The notes: generated by a model not told the origin, from the letters alone. 64,000 nt of DNA from Catonia carolina (GCA_035578175.1 JAQMRL010000012.1:23802960-23866959); one strand, 5' to 3'; positions 35,807 through 48,033 are shown, counted from the stretch's first letter. A program made the numbers and translations.

Positions 35807-36183
35807 AAAAAAAGTTATAGATTTTTAAACTTTTAACAACGTTAATTAGGTATTTACCTATGATTTTCTCTTAAAATGCATATTAAGGCCCCAATCTTGA
35901 AAAACATTTTTACCTCGAGAGCACAACCTCCTAAGAATTTCAGCAGTCTTACCCTATCTTGTAGAACATAAAAAATGTAGTAAATGAAGCGATTTTTAAA
36001 AAATCGTGAGACCCATTCTTGATAAAATCACAAAAAGTGAAAAATCACACGAAAAATACTATTTCCGGTGGACCAATTTTGATGAAATTTTCGAGTTGGG
36101 TGCCCTAGTGGTGCCTAACTTAAGTCCAAAGTTTCAACTTGTTACGATATTCCGTTCTTGAGATATTTTGTTCACACACACAT

Positions 36184-36232
<49 letters not shown>

Positions 36233-36459
36233 CAAACACACACACAACTCAATAATTGCTGAAAACATGTTTTTTTTATTTAGGTTGCCTAAAAAAGTGT
36301 ATTTCCGGAGAAAACTCGATTTCGAAAAATTTACATGAACAGAATACTTTTCTTTCGATTAGGCTACATTAATATAAGGCAAGAGAAACTAATATTAAAT
36401 TAATGAATTTTTTTTTATAATTTTATTTTTAAATATTCAAATTACAATGACACTTACCA

Positions 36460-36910
36460 TTAATAACTTTATAATAGGTGTTGAAAATTATTCCCTGTGA
36501 CCCGAATGCTGGTTTGTACATGTTTCGTAATATTTATAGCCACTTTTCGTTGGTCATCAATGTTAAAAATCTCACATTCAACGCTCGCCTTCAACAGGCT
36601 ATGTGTTGCTAAATACAACACTATTTAAATCCACAAAATACGTCTCCAGGTATAAGATCTGGATATCTTGAAGACTGGAACCCTTTTGTTATCAAACAAT
36701 AGCCAAACAATTCCGTAATATGTTTTGCGTGTCATCGGCTGTATGACAAGTTGCGTTATCCTGGTGGAACCAACATTCATGTTCGTGTAAATCTAACATT
36801 GCGATAAACTGATGGATTAAGTCGCGATAAAGCACACATTCCACAAATCTGTCAAAAAATAAAGGTCTTATTACACTATTACATGATGCTGAGAGACATG
36901 CTTTGCGATC
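36460..36910 (-). mobile_element. IS630/Tc1/mariner-superfamily transposase relic
   Basis: Minus strand reads LLDLHEHECWFHQDNATCHT, ADDTQNILRNCL, then in another frame PDLIPGDVFCGF. W.HQDxATCHTA and PDLTPxDxFLWG are the second and third catalytic-region blocks of this DDE/D superfamily in insects. Frameshifts and missing ends make it a relic; I could not find inverted repeats. Confidence 0.75.
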
Positions 36911-37758
36911 TTGTACACTCCCAATCTAACATAACCAAAATTGTTGAATTATTTGAAACAGTAGAATGGGAAAATGTTAACTGAAATTCGTCTTTTACTT
37001 ATTTTTAAGATTTATAAGCGAAATAAATCTCAAGACTAAACACACGTTCGTCGTCGAGGAACGACATTTCAATTGTTATGAGCTTTTATTAACCTTTAAT
37101 ACAGTGTTACCAACTGAATTGTAAGGAGACTTGAAATTTACCAATGCGTTACTTATATCTTTGTATTATCGTACGTCCCGAAGAAAACTGTCATAAGTAA
37201 AAAAAAAAAAATATGAAAAATCGTTTTATTGCATAATTATAAAGTAAATATCGAATAATATCTCCCATAAAAATATTATGAAAATGTTTTATTACATTCA
37301 GCGCCAGAGGGCACTTACATATTTTTCTTCCTAAATTCTTGTTTTGAAGAATTCGCTTATTGTCGGTGAAAAGTGTAGGCTATTATTAAAATTTGACTCG
37401 CTTTTGTCTGAAAATTGTTGTAGATGGTTTTGTTTTGTCTTAGAAAAAAATATTATTTAGACTTAGTAGCCTACTGTTTTATTCAGAATGTTGTGGTTGT
37501 TTGAGATAAATATGACTGATGAGGAACAGGGTATTATTTTGAGTTTCATCACTATTCTTCGGAAAATATATTAATATTTATGAGTATATATTTTGTAACG
37601 AGTGATGCATTTTGTCTTACTGCCGTTTTCTTCTAAAATACGATCAAGAAATTTAGCGATATTATCAGGGCCACTGAATGAGGAAGGGCTATCTCATTAC
37701 TATGATGTTTTCACTGCAGCTTTGGTTCTCTTAGGCGTGGGGGGGGGCGCCACTGCCA

Positions 37759-39099
37759 TGACGTCACCACTCTGACAACTCAATTGTTACTATCGGTTTC
37801 ATAATTATAAACACCTTAGTTTGAACACTTGCATCTTCAAAACGATTAATTGGATTTCAACATTGTTTACACCAACATTTAGCTCATTTTATTTTGCGTT
37901 GACCTATAATAGTCCAATATTTGTAATATTGTTTGAAAATTGCCATATCGAGATTGGAAGACAAAAAGACTCAGTTTTTTTGCTACCGCAAAGACTTTCA
38001 TGCGTTTAGAGGCATATAACTCAAGAAGTATTTGACCGACATGTTTGAAATTTTAACACAACATAGCGAATTATATTTTTACTGCGAATACAAAATTTTA
38101 AATGCGTACGTTACTTAAATTTTGATTTATTAACAATATTCTGAACCCTTGCTATCTCGGTACCACTCAATCGTTCGGTACGAGCAAACTATCGTTTTAT
38201 TCAGCGTGAAAAATGTATTAATAACATGAACTATTGATTGGCCAATGTTGTAGAATTTTTAAAAGTTTGAAAATAGACTTGGACATGGGGTGGGCGCTAC
38301 TATACATGTTTCTAGGTTATGTAAGTGATATCCTGTCGGACTGCCTACCTGATAGCCCTCTCTTACGTTGTAGGGTGCATAGTGTACAAAGTACGTAACA
38401 AGGATCCAACACTAAGCGCCTACTCGAAAAATGTTGGCCTACATGAAAAATGGATTAAAGCTCTTTTCCACGGAGATTAGATTGTGCCAAGTAAATCTTG
38501 GAAAAGAAACAGTGGACATATTTGAAATTGTTCTTGCATCACTCCGTGGTGAAAATGATATGTACAGTATCCGAAGAGAAGTCATTAAAAAACTCCGAAC
38601 GAGACTTACGGAAAAATTTCCAAATCTGTGCCCACAAGCTATTAACGCCTACGCTAGATCAAGGACATTTATTAGGATCAGGCGATTTAATGAGAACAAA
38701 TCAAACAATAGCAATTGCATGAAAAGAGCTAAGAAATGGATACGTTCCAAAAAATAATATTGTTGTTAGCGTTAATTCGCATTTCTTATGTAAGATTTTT
38801 ATTTTAATTATATTTATTTATTTTGTTTACAATTTCTTCGTAGATCATAATCATCTTTAGAATAAGACTAAGTATTTTACGCAACCCAAAATGTTTTTGT
38901 CACATATTGTTTTTAGAATGTCGTATTATTTATGCATTACTGCTATCTATTGTTTTATAAATAATGTTACGGACATTGCTAATAATAACAAAGTATAGTC
39001 ATTTATTCTTAATTCTTTAGGCATATTTTAAGATGAGTAGCCGAGAAAGTGTGTGTGTAACCAAAGTGTAGACAGCGCAGTGTCAGAGCAGTGACGTCA
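37759..39099. mobile_element. Candidate DNA element bounded by 19-bp inverted repeats
   Basis: tgacgtcaccactctgaca at 37759-37777 and tgtcagagcagtgacgtca at 39081-39099 are inverted repeats with 17 of 19 positions matching. Between them lies the 108-codon ORF at 38431-38757. True ends may lie further out; no target duplication was identified. It could also be a coincidence around two CRE-like palindromes. Confidence 0.35.
38431..38757 (+). CDS. Unassigned 108-aa ORF, possibly a transposase tail
   Basis: ATG at 38431 to a stop at 38755. The product is basic and helical in look: VDIFEIVLASLRGENDMYS, VIKKLRTRLTEKFPNLCPQA, then NAYARSRTFIRIRRFNENKS and RAKKWIRSKK. The last part faintly recalls the end of THAP-type transposase-related insect proteins, but I cannot name a family. 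It is not in a host-gene exon frame and has no obvious splice link. It sits between the inverted repeats at 37759 and 39081. Codon use is less AT-skewed than its surroundings, which favours former coding function. Confidence 0.4.
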   Translation: MLAYMKNGLKLFSTEIRLCQVNLGKETVDIFEIVLASLRGENDMYSIRREVIKKLRTRLTEKFPNLCPQAINAYARSRTFIRIRRFNENKSNNSNCMKRAKKWIRSKK

Positions 39100-39747
39100 C
39101 AGCCGAACAGCTGTTGGTACAACTTTTTCGAGCGCCATGAGACAGCCCTTCTTTTATTCAACGACCTTGGTTATTATTTAAAAATTGTTTTAAAATAATG
39201 GTGGGCCATTGTAAAAAAGTATAACAACATTCAGTAGTCAGTGCATAGTCCATACTTATGAAAATGCAGAAAGAAAAAACACATTAAATTTTATATTGAC
39301 ATTATAATTCACCGATAAGAAAGGGTGAAATCTTATTTTTGCTCTCCTGAAAAATTTACTTTTTTTGACTTACAACAGTTTTCTTCAGGATGTACAATGT
39401 GGGTACCTTCTTTTATAAACACCTGTTAGTATCCGGGTATCATGTTAGCAGTAGCCAGTTCATTCTTTGTGTCCAATCAGTAATCAGAGACAGAATACTA
39501 AGATGTAGAGGTAATTACCAATCTTATTTAGACCCCATAAATTCCTCCTTTCCTCATGTCATGTGTTAAAAAACACACAGGGAAAAAATATTTTTAATAA
39601 ATTCAGATGTTTAGATCATAAACCTAAATAAGCAAAGTTCCAAGGAAATATATATTGTGTCTTCAATAATTTAATACCAGAATTCATAAATTTAAATTAA
39701 AACTAATTTAATATTAAACAAAACAAATGTATTTCTATTTGTTTAAG

Positions 39748-39945
39748 AATGCAAGTTATGGTAAAAAGAATCCAGGCGTTTGGTATCCAACAAATCCTGC
39801 TCCTCAGGGATGGAATAAACAATCAATGAGCAGAAAAGCTTCTTTGGTTGACTCAGACTTGCCCCCTCCTGGAGGAGGAATTCCACCAAAATCTAGCTCA
39901 GGAAGAGTTATACGAATTATCAATAATTTGGATCATACGATTCAG
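39748..39945 (+). CDS. DCX-EMAP: DCX-EMAP exon B: inter-DCX linker and start of DCX2
   Basis: Acceptor tttgtttaag ends at 39747 and donor cag|gtaagt follows 39945. The exon is 198 nt, 66 codons, phase 0/0 (residues 77-142). It continues directly from exon A: KTFK joins NASYGKKNPGVWYP, the usual end of a first DCX domain. A Ser/Pro/Gly-rich linker (LPPPGGGIPPKSSS) follows, then RVIRIINNLDHTIQ, the first strand of the second DCX domain. It sits 34.5 kb from exon A but nothing in the protein is missing at the joint. Confidence 0.92.
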
Positions 39946-39997
39946 GTAAGTTTTCAAATTTTTTTGTCATATCAGTAATAATAATTCTCAATGTAAG

Positions 39998-40110
39998 ACA
40001 GACATTATGATACTATGATAAAACCTGTGGGTCTGTATGCAAGTGAGTGCGCTAGAATAACTGGAAAGACTGGTCTGAAAGAAGCAGAGAAATTTTTTTG
40101 ACACATTTGT
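39998..40110 (+). mobile_element. Short LINE fragment (KPVCLYxSE family)
   Basis: The DNA gatactatgataaaacctg and what follows matches 41765-42215 closely; it reads MIKPVGLYASECARITGKTG and LKEAEKF. It begins only about 50 bp after the exon B donor. Confidence 0.75.
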
Positions 40111-40319
40111 ATTGAAAATTTACTATCTTTTATTATAATATTATAACAATTTCTAAATATGAAGCTAAAGGTTCCAAAACTTAAATTAATTGCTGGAGCT
40201 TGTAGTCATCACTACAGTCCTACAATTGGCCAAGAAGATCCCTTGGCCAGAGGCGTTTTGAACATCTGTGCTGAGTATCCAGTATTCCCTAGTGGACATG
40301 TTTTGTATGAGAGGGTTAT

Positions 40320-40825
40320 CATGTAATTAAAATTTTTGTGCATCGTCTTGTACAGTTGTTCGCGACATCATTTACAAATGGAATTTGTAAGTCTTAGTGC
40401 AACATTAAGTTTGTAACGTAAAAGGGGCACTGAGTTATCACTCATAGAATCTTGTTTTTGAATTGCTTGTATACATTACAAGTGTGAAAGTTTAGCAGAT
40501 CCCCAAAGTTGAACTCCATATGTCCAGATTGGCCTTATTATTGTCTTGTAGATTGTTAATTTATATGATATGTTTAATTTAGAACGTCTATCGAGTAAGT
40601 GCTTCAGTTGATAGAAACGTGTTTGAGTTTGTGGTGTGTGTTTGTAACATGTGCATTCCATGTAAGATTTTAGTGTGTAAGCCTAAATAGCGTGTTTGAA
40701 TAATATGAGGCAGCGGAATATTACAAATGTAAACAGTTGGGCAGTTTTGTTGTCTAAAAGTAAACGACATTTGCAGCGGTTTGTTTTCATTAATTTTTAT
40801 TTTCCGCAGTTTAAACAACGGATCT
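40320..40825 (-). mobile_element. Jockey-type LINE fragment with frameshift
   Basis: Two overlapping minus-strand frames read KINENKPLQMSFTFRQQNCP, RYLGLHTK and then TRFYQLKHLLDRRSKLNISY, YKTIIRPIWTYGVQLWGSAK. This is the post-RT jockey region again, antisense in the intron between exons B and C. Confidence 0.87.
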
Positions 40826-41433
40826 ATCAGGTGTAGACATCAAAACACCTGCTACCACTGAGTAAACATTAACACAGACACGATAAAAAATAAGATTTCT
40901 AGGAGATGTCTGAAGGGTTTGAAATTAAAATACGATAACATTTTCTTTTTTCTGCTCCAAAAAATCTATGACAACTGCAAATCTCCAAAAGAATCGACCA
41001 ATAGCTGATGATTTCCAGATTTTCCAGAACGGCATAATTTCATCGAAAACTAAGAAAACACTAAAATAAGATTGCACCAATTTTTTTCTTGGAGGTTACA
41101 AATTGATTACATAAGAAATCTGTTTGTTAAATCTTCGAAGAACTGTGCTATTAAAAAAAACTTAATCTTATAGTTTTTGGATTAATTGGGAATTTTAGAT
41201 AAATAAAAACAGGTGACAGCAAACTTTCACATGGAGAGCTATATTTTTAAAAAGGTTGATGGGAACCTGTAGAGTGAGGCTGGGACCGAATCTAACCAAA
41301 GGGTTGAATTTTACCAAAGAAACCCTTATCCTTTTAATATATAACAGAAAAGTTGTTGCAGTAAAGTTTTGTAGAATATAAAATTTGATAGCAATTGTTT
41401 TATTACAACTCCAATAACATTACTTTGTTACAG

Positions 41434-41550
41434 TGTCGTGTTCTTCTTAATTTGAGGACATCACAGCCATTTGAAGAAGTTCTCGAAGACTTAGGACAAG
41501 TTCTCAAAATGACAGGGGCCAAACGAATGTACACAATCGCTGGACAAGAG
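41434..41550 (+). CDS. DCX-EMAP: DCX-EMAP exon C: core of second doublecortin domain
   Basis: Acceptor tttgttacag ends at 41433 and donor gag|gtaata follows 41550. The exon is 117 nt, 39 codons, phase 0/0 (residues 143-181). It encodes [20 protein letters not shown] and ends [14 protein letters not shown], which is the middle of a DCX domain: the strand, the long helix and the strand before the glycine turn. A LINE relic lies about 215 bp downstream on the same strand. Confidence 0.92.
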
Positions 41551-41764
41551 GTAATATTTTGATTTTGTCTTCTTATTCTTCCCTTCATGGCATTGCCATC
41601 CAGCCTGTTCCGACATCAAATCTTTATGTTTTAGCAGAATGTAATTTTAATAAATTACTCCCAGTATACAAGAGGTCTTCCCAAGTTTCTTCCGCCAGAC
41701 CTGAATCACAGAACCTGTTTTAAAATTTTTTCTCCAATTTCAAAATATTTTTTTCACGCTCTAT

Positions 41765-42215
41765 TTCAGTACATTCAGCACTCTCAAGACAAGTCATGGT
41801 TAGACACTATAATACTATGATAAAACCTGTATGTTTGTATGTGAGTGAGTTCATTAGAATGACCAGGAAGGCTGGTCTAAGAGAAGCAGAGAAATTTGAG
41901 AGAAAGATCCTTCGCAAGATAATGGGTCCAAACATAATAGATGGACAATATAGGTTACAAGGTCGAGACGAACTGTAGAAGAAAAAGTAACGATTAGAAA
42001 AAGAAGACTAAAATTATTTTACAGACACCTGTATAGAATGGATGACAATCAGACTTTAAGTGCTTCCATGAAGATCAAAACAGAACACAGAGTGGACAGA
42101 AGAAGGAGAAAAGCCTACAGTGAATGCTGAAAATGTGGGCTGCAAAAAAAGCTTCCTGAAACATTTACAGTCACCTCACATGGTCTAAAATTGGCTCTAT
42201 ATGAGGAAAGAAAAA
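41765..42215 (+). mobile_element. LINE relic (KPVCLYxSE family)
   Basis: An open stretch at 41796-41978 encodes MIKPVCLYVSEFIRMTRKAG, EKFERKILRKIMGPNIIDG and YRLQGRDEL before a stop; the next frame gives RKRRLKLFYRHLYRMDDNQ. Best-preserved copy of this family in the window. Confidence 0.85.
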
Positions 42216-43094
42216 TTCAGTACGTTGCTCTTAACTTTTTGTCTAAAGAAGCCTCATGTTCTTCAATTGTTTTTATGAATTTATTTCTACCTTCCATTGC
42301 ATATATAGTAGTATATCTATGTTTATTGTCATTAGTTTTTTTGGAACCTTCTTTGTTTTTGTATTTGCTTAGCTTTTAAAATATCTGTTGAAAATCATTT
42401 CTTTGTTTAAACCTACCAAATTTTCGTAGAATCACATTTTTTCTGATCAGTTTTGGATTATTTTTCCAGGTTAGGCCTAACCCTTCGTGGACTATTAATG
42501 AATAGCTATGTCCGTGTACATTTACAAAATAAATAAAAAAATATTTTGACCAAAATTTATCATAATATTCATCAAAATTATGCCAAAATATCTAAATATT
42601 CTAAAGAATTTGTACTTGCAGAAACTGGGTTGACAGCACAGCTTACCAGAGTTTTCTGCCTGCTACAAGGTCGGTGTTTCATGTCAGTTGTGTTTTCTCT
42701 GTTCGTTAATATTCACGTGTGTTAAGTTTACCCAATTTAATTAAAATATTTCTTTCAACAATCTTTGTACTTCTAGATTTTTGTTTTCTTCTGTTATTCT
42801 GCAATTCATCATAAAAAATATTTTTTTAGTCAGTTGTAGTTACGGATATATTCACATACATCACATCACTGATGACTAAAGATGGATATATCCATTATTT
42901 TTGAGTAAAAGTGAAGAGAAAAATACGAGATGAAATTTGTGTGGATTCTGAGCCTTTAAAACCAGTTCTTTATTAACAGGGGATGATTAGAGGAAGCTAC
43001 CTCACCTGAACTAAGCTGATCTCCCCACTTTTTGTTATAACTGCATCCAGGAGACTCCAAAGGGGAGTATAGGACATGTCAAGATAAAACTGAC
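42216..43094. other. Intron C-D, unassigned part
   Basis: AT-rich; a TAGGCCTA octamer at 42472. No coding or repeat family recognised. Confidence 0.5.
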
Positions 43095-43690
43095 AAGTCT
43101 AAATTTTAACACAATGTTAAATTTCATTACTTACCAATGATTTATTACCACTACTAACTTGCTTACTTCAATAAGCATGTCATCAACCCTTTATATCAAA
43201 TAATACACAATATTTGTCTCAATGTTTAATTAGAAGTTATATATATTTCAACTAAAAACTATTTAGAAAGGAATTCTTGTACACTGTAAAATGTTTCATC
43301 AATCAAGTATTTTTTAGCTTTTTATATAAAACAGACTTAAATTGTCACAACTTTTTAAAGATTATGGCAATTTATTGATGCATTTTCTGCCTGTAAAAGT
43401 AGGTTTTTGTTCAAACAATTTAGTGTTGTGATTAGCTACATAGTAATCAATTCTGTTTCTTGTATAGTGGCTGTGAACCTTTAAATTATGTACAAAGGTA
43501 TTTTGCTTTACGTACATTATCACTTCAAAGACTTACAAAGAAGGAACTGTAAGGAATTTAAGCTCTTCAAATAATGATCAGCATGAGGTTAAGAGGTTGA
43601 CTCCTACCATATACCTAATAGTTTTTTCTGAATTTTGAAAGCTTTCCATGTTAGTCTGTGATGAATTTCCCCACACTTAGCCAAACATGT
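43095..43690 (-). mobile_element. LINE relic, second copy of the 5395-6215 family
   Basis: Reverse complement matches 5690-6190 over several hundred bases, including the blocks cttacagttccttctttgta and catcaataaattgccataa. Coding remnants are SCxSLFEELKFLTVPSL-like and TFVHNLKVHSHYTRNRI-like, interrupted. It lies in the intron between exons C and D. Confidence 0.78.
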
Positions 43691-43765
43691 AGCTAATGTC
43701 ACCCACGCTTCAAGCAAAATCTCTTCAGGTATATGCATTTTACCACAAACGTGTATATAGGCCTA

Positions 43766-44018
43766 AACAAAGTTATAAAAAATAAAACAATCTACAAATT
43801 TTATTTCTTTTTTCTACACAACCTAGTTTAGCGTCAGTCATTGATTTCCTGTATTTTTAAGCTCTATAGAGTTTGATTTTCATTTTGAGTCAATCACTCA
43901 TGATTAAAATTACGTTATTTTTTTTTATATTACTTATGGTTAAACATAACGTTATATAGTTCATTATCTACAATTGCAAGAAAAAGTCGTGTGGGTGTTT
44001 CACTCCAGATTTTTTATC
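43766..44018 (+). repeat. HINE-like repeat, 3' part
   Basis: aaagttataaaaaataaaac internal unit, cctagtttagcgtcagtca, and end gcaagaaaaagtcgtgtggg and tgtttcactccagatttt. Confidence 0.7.
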
Positions 44019-44699
44019 TTGTGTAAAAATTATAAGTTCAAAATAAATAATGATATGCTTTGATTACAGGTCTTTCTGGAATGGATTTTTTTAATTTATT
44101 TAAGAAATATGACTTAATAGTTTTATTACATTAGTTTCATTTCCTCCGAATTTGTAGGTTATGTTTTAATTAAATTATCAATCATTAAATTATGATTTAA
44201 ATTAGCCTAATGATTTAAATTAATTAATATATTATATATTGTGTATTAAACTGTAGTCCTTATTACGGATCAATTTTATGGGTACATAAAGGTTACGTTA
44301 GGTATATTGTGAATAAAAATGTAAAATCAACACACTTATTTTGTGCTTTCATGTTCTAGGAACTCCATTTAAACAATAAAAAATTAAAAAAGGAGACCCT
44401 AAGAATATAAGAATAGCAGTACATTTTTAAAATTAATTGTTCATCAACGAATGTATCCAACAATACTACCTAACCTAACTTTGCAATAAAAATAAAAATA
44501 TTGTCTATGTCTATGTGCATTTTGGGATGTGAGAACCATACAATTCTATCTGCATTTTTTCATTTTTGGTTTTACTACATATTAATATTTGTATTAATGT
44601 ATGTATATTAAACATATTTGTACACATATAATTTAATTTTTTACTATTTTCACTATAGATTAGGAGATGTCATCTGGAAAATTTAGTTCTAAATGCAGA

Positions 44700-45060
44700 T
44701 GTTGACATTACTTAGATACAGAAGGTTCTATCTGAATTCAGCTGGCATTCCCTATGTCCGGTTTCCATGTCCTCACAGGTTATGGTGAGTTCAGGACGTA
44801 TTTAAAGAGGTTCCATCTGCTAGTTGATGATTGTTGTGTCTACGAGGAGGTCAAGTCTTGCGACCACTTGTTATATGACTGACTTGCTCTTGGGGGGTTC
44901 AGGCAGCGACTGACCTTGGAGCTTCAACGTTAAGGAGAAAATTGGCCCCTCACGCCATGTGAGAGTTTGTACCAAGAGGTACATAGCTCTGCGTTGTGGG
45001 AGTTCCTAGACAAGGTAGCTTCATTCTACCAACCATCATGTAGTTTACTATGAGAGTTAT
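44700..45060 (+). mobile_element. LINE relic, C-terminal Cys/His domain (R1/I-like)
   Basis: Plus strand reads LTGYGEFRTYLKRFHLLVDD, CCVYEEVKSCDHLLYD, a stop in place of the usual Cys, then FRQRLTLELQR. LTGxGxFRxYLKRF...C.C....DHxxYDC is the tail after the RT/RNase H part in I- and R1-like LINEs. No RT part is preserved here. Confidence 0.78.
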
Positions 45061-46522
45061 CGCAGTTCTAAGATAATGATATCAAATTCATTATTATTTC
45101 TTCTCTTGGGAGCAAATAGTGATGACAAGAACTTGCTGGTTTGACGTTGTGACAACATTAAACATTTTTAAAGTTCCAACTAGATTTTATAAATAATTAT
45201 AATATAACTTCTGACAAATTCAAATCTTTTTGACTATAAGAACCAATGTTCAATTTAAATTTCTGATGACAGGTGCCTTGTGCATCAAGAGGATTTTTCG
45301 GATGAGAGAGCGAGTTAGAAGTGCATCCTGCAAGATGGCCTCTGGGTCTATGCTTTCAAGCAACCAATCGGAGGAGAGGTGGCGGGAGAAATGCCAGTAA
45401 ACCATTACCATTCCCTATGTCAAAACCTGTACTTTATAAAGCAATAGCTGTGTTCAACAAAATGAAAATTCAATAATGTCTTAGCCAATGGCTACTTTTT
45501 TATACGAAAACAGCAGCATTGAAAGCGTCACATTGAACGTTCTACACCAGGGCATTCTTGCATACAAGTAGAAGATAATATTCACTCAAACATTAAAAAA
45601 AGCACTAAGATTATCTGAAGTTTGTTTACCAGTATATTAAATAGTTATTTGCGGAGGAAATAGATTTTCCGTACAAACTGATTGAAATGAAATATTTAGA
45701 TTTTAACGATTTCCAAACTTAGTCAAAATTCTTAGCTACATAGACTGCCCATGTATGGAACTTTCCCAGCTAAAATTTTCACTCAATGACCTTTTGACCT
45801 AAAGTTTAAAACCAGTCATAGTTTTTCTACTTGGGAAGCAGAAAATTTATTCAGAGAAGTCGAGGAGAAAAAAATATGAGGAAAAGAAAAAGTAAGATAC
45901 ATGAAGCTGCCTTCAAGTCAATACAAATTTAGTGTAAAAGTGGTTTCAAAAAATCTTGAACTTTTAAAGAAAAAGTAAAACTTAAAATCAATGGAGAAAT
46001 TGATGTCTATGATTGATCGGGAATATTTTTATATAAGGACTATTTGGAAATAATATGTTTGTAAATTTCCAGAGCCAAAGGTTCATATATGCAAGTATTA
46101 TGTTTGAAAAATCAATAACAAATTTTTATAATGTTTTTTTCAAAATAAAACTTTTATATTTCAAATCATAAAGGCAAGTTATTTATACTCTTTTCAAAAA
46201 ATTACTTACGAAACTTTAGTGAACAAAATGCTTTCAACTTAAAAATGCTCTCTGGTAAAAAAGTGCAGATAGAACCATATGGTTCTCAGGTCCCAAGTAA
46301 TAAATCCAAAAGTAATATGGTTACCATAGTTGTAAAAATAATTAACTTCTGAAATTCCAGTTCAATTCCCAGAATGAGTTTATACAATTTTTTACCATGT
46401 TAAAAAAACAACCTTTACAAACAAAACCCAACATTATTAATAATTTTCTTTCCTATATTTGAAATTTTATTCTTTGTTTCTTCTAATAGTATTGAATTTA
46501 AAATTTATATTTTTTTGTACAG
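45061..46522. other. Intron C-D, 3' part
   Basis: The first part (to about 45420, with gtgccttgtgcatcaagagg) could be the 3' UTR of the LINE ending at 45060. The rest, to the acceptor at 46522, shows nothing recognisable. Confidence 0.45.
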
Positions 46523-46817
46523 GTCAGAAGTTTTTCACAATTACGTAACGAATTTTCTGATGTGGATACATTTTATCTTGGACCAGGAGCAACCGGTTTA
46601 GGTTCACCACCAGTAAGACGTAGTAGAAGTAGAGGTCCTGTACCAACACAACCAGTTTTAGTAGAAGGAATGAATCATCATGGTGGTGGTGGTGGTGGTG
46701 GTGGTGTTGGAGGAGGCGGTGGCGGAGGTGGAGAGGTAGTTAAGAGAAGGTCGAGGAGTAAGAGTCGACCAAGAAATCTTTATGAGCCACCAGAGATGTT
46801 AAGACCAGTTAATAACG
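46523..46817 (+). CDS. DCX-EMAP: DCX-EMAP exon D: end of DCX2 and basic/poly-glycine linker
   Basis: Acceptor ttttttgtacag ends at 46522; donor g|gtacta follows 46817. The exon is 295 nt and ends in phase 1 (residues 182-279). [20 protein letters not shown] closes the second DCX domain. What follows is low complexity: RRSRSRGP, a glycine tract of eight Gly, one Val and eight Gly (46682-46732, GGN codons), and [19 protein letters not shown]. The Arg/Ser-rich clusters could add electrostatic microtubule binding; that is inference. The GGT repeat is a coding microsatellite and may vary in length between individuals. Confidence 0.9.
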
Positions 46818-47072
46818 GTACTAATAATTTTTTTATCTAATAATTGTTATTTTTAATATACTTATTATTATACTCAAGTCAAAGAAGTCTTACCCTTATT
46901 GTTAGAGTCTGGTGTGTGAAATTAACTAGAGTTGGTGGAAGGGGTAAACTTACAAAGATTTCATCTGGAAAGCTTGAAGTCAAAACTGGCATTCCGCAGG
47001 ATTCAATTGAATTGTAAATTCCAAAAAGCCCATGCCACAGGAAATTATTAAGGAGACTCTACGATAAACCTA

Positions 47073-47165
47073 TTACAGTGGAGCGTCAGTTATCTGAACT
47101 AATTGGGGCCAGAGCAGTTCTGATAAACAAGTTTTTTGGATAATCAAACATGCTAAATACTATAA
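47073..47165. mobile_element. Possible pogo/Tigger-like left end
   Basis: cagtggagcgtcagttatct gaactaattggggcc and ttggataatcaaaca resemble the left end of the 54453-55615 element type (CAGT...TTATC...AATTGGGGC). The right end was not found. Confidence 0.4.
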
Positions 47166-47689
47166 TTTGATACACTGTACTTAAACAACGTAATATAACC
47201 TTAAGATGATTATTTAACAGACTATTAAAGTGAACCTAACATAAACGTTAGTTTATAAAAAAACATTAATTCATTGTATTTTATTGCACTTATTGCAAAT
47301 ATAGAGTACCAAACATTATAAAAACAAACGGAAAATACAGCATTTCAAATTAATGAAATAAACTATGGTTCCATCCTTTATGAGATATTTTTTAATGCAC
47401 TTGTACAAAACTGTATCTAAACTACAATTGTTATCCTGAAAGAAAGGTTACAAGGCATTTAGCTCTCGTGGGGAATTTTCATGAGAAAAGTTTATACCAT
47501 TGTCATGTAGTGGGAAGCCAGCAGAAGCAGATGAGCAGTCCCAACCGTCAGTAGCTTGTCAACAGACATTGTGATGAAGGTTAGAGATGAGTGTCTTTAT
47601 TTTCTTTACCGACAGGTGCGGTGTGCACACTGGAATACGTTACCTAAATGCTAAGGGTATGAACACCACTGCGGTTTCATCACGGAATT

Positions 47690-47865
47690 TTTCAGTTAAG
47701 TTCATTAGAGGTTAATTTTCATTTTGAGTCGTTCACTTATGTTTAAAATTAGGTAAAGTCTTTCATTTTACATTGTTTACTAATGATGAAGTAGGCCTAT
47801 AGGTTATATTTTTCATTAAATGCATTGGCAAGAGAAATTTGAGTAAGTGTTTCACGCCAGATTTT
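47690..47865 (+). repeat. HINE-like repeat, 3' end
   Basis: agaggttaattttcattttg, then ttggcaagagaaatttgagt and aagtgtttcacgccagattt. Confidence 0.68.
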
Positions 47866-48033
47866 CTTATTTTAAAACAACCTTGTAACCTTACTTTCCA
47901 GGTAACCCTCGTAGTATTTATTATTTTCTTAGATCATTTTTCATGATCATAATAAATTACAATATTCTTTTTTACATAGAATATTCAAGTATCTAATAAA
48001 TTATGTATTTTATTACTGTAGATTTGTTTTCAG

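Larger units (their letters stand above)
35025..36385 (-). repeat. HINE-like repeat carrying nested LINE and SINE insertions
   Basis: Reverse copy from acactcacacgactttctct (35040) to ggcaagagaaac (about 36378), with (CA)n at 36177-36245. A LINE fragment (35290-35570) and a SINE (35632-35806) sit inside, each within an internal unit. Confidence 0.78.

Noticed and set aside
37302..37316. CTCF-like motif gccagagggcact
   Set aside because: Only a partial match to the core, single occurrence, no supporting context.
38498..38722. 74-aa ORF overlapping the 38431 ORF
   Set aside because: Shadow frame; the longer ORF has the more protein-like composition.
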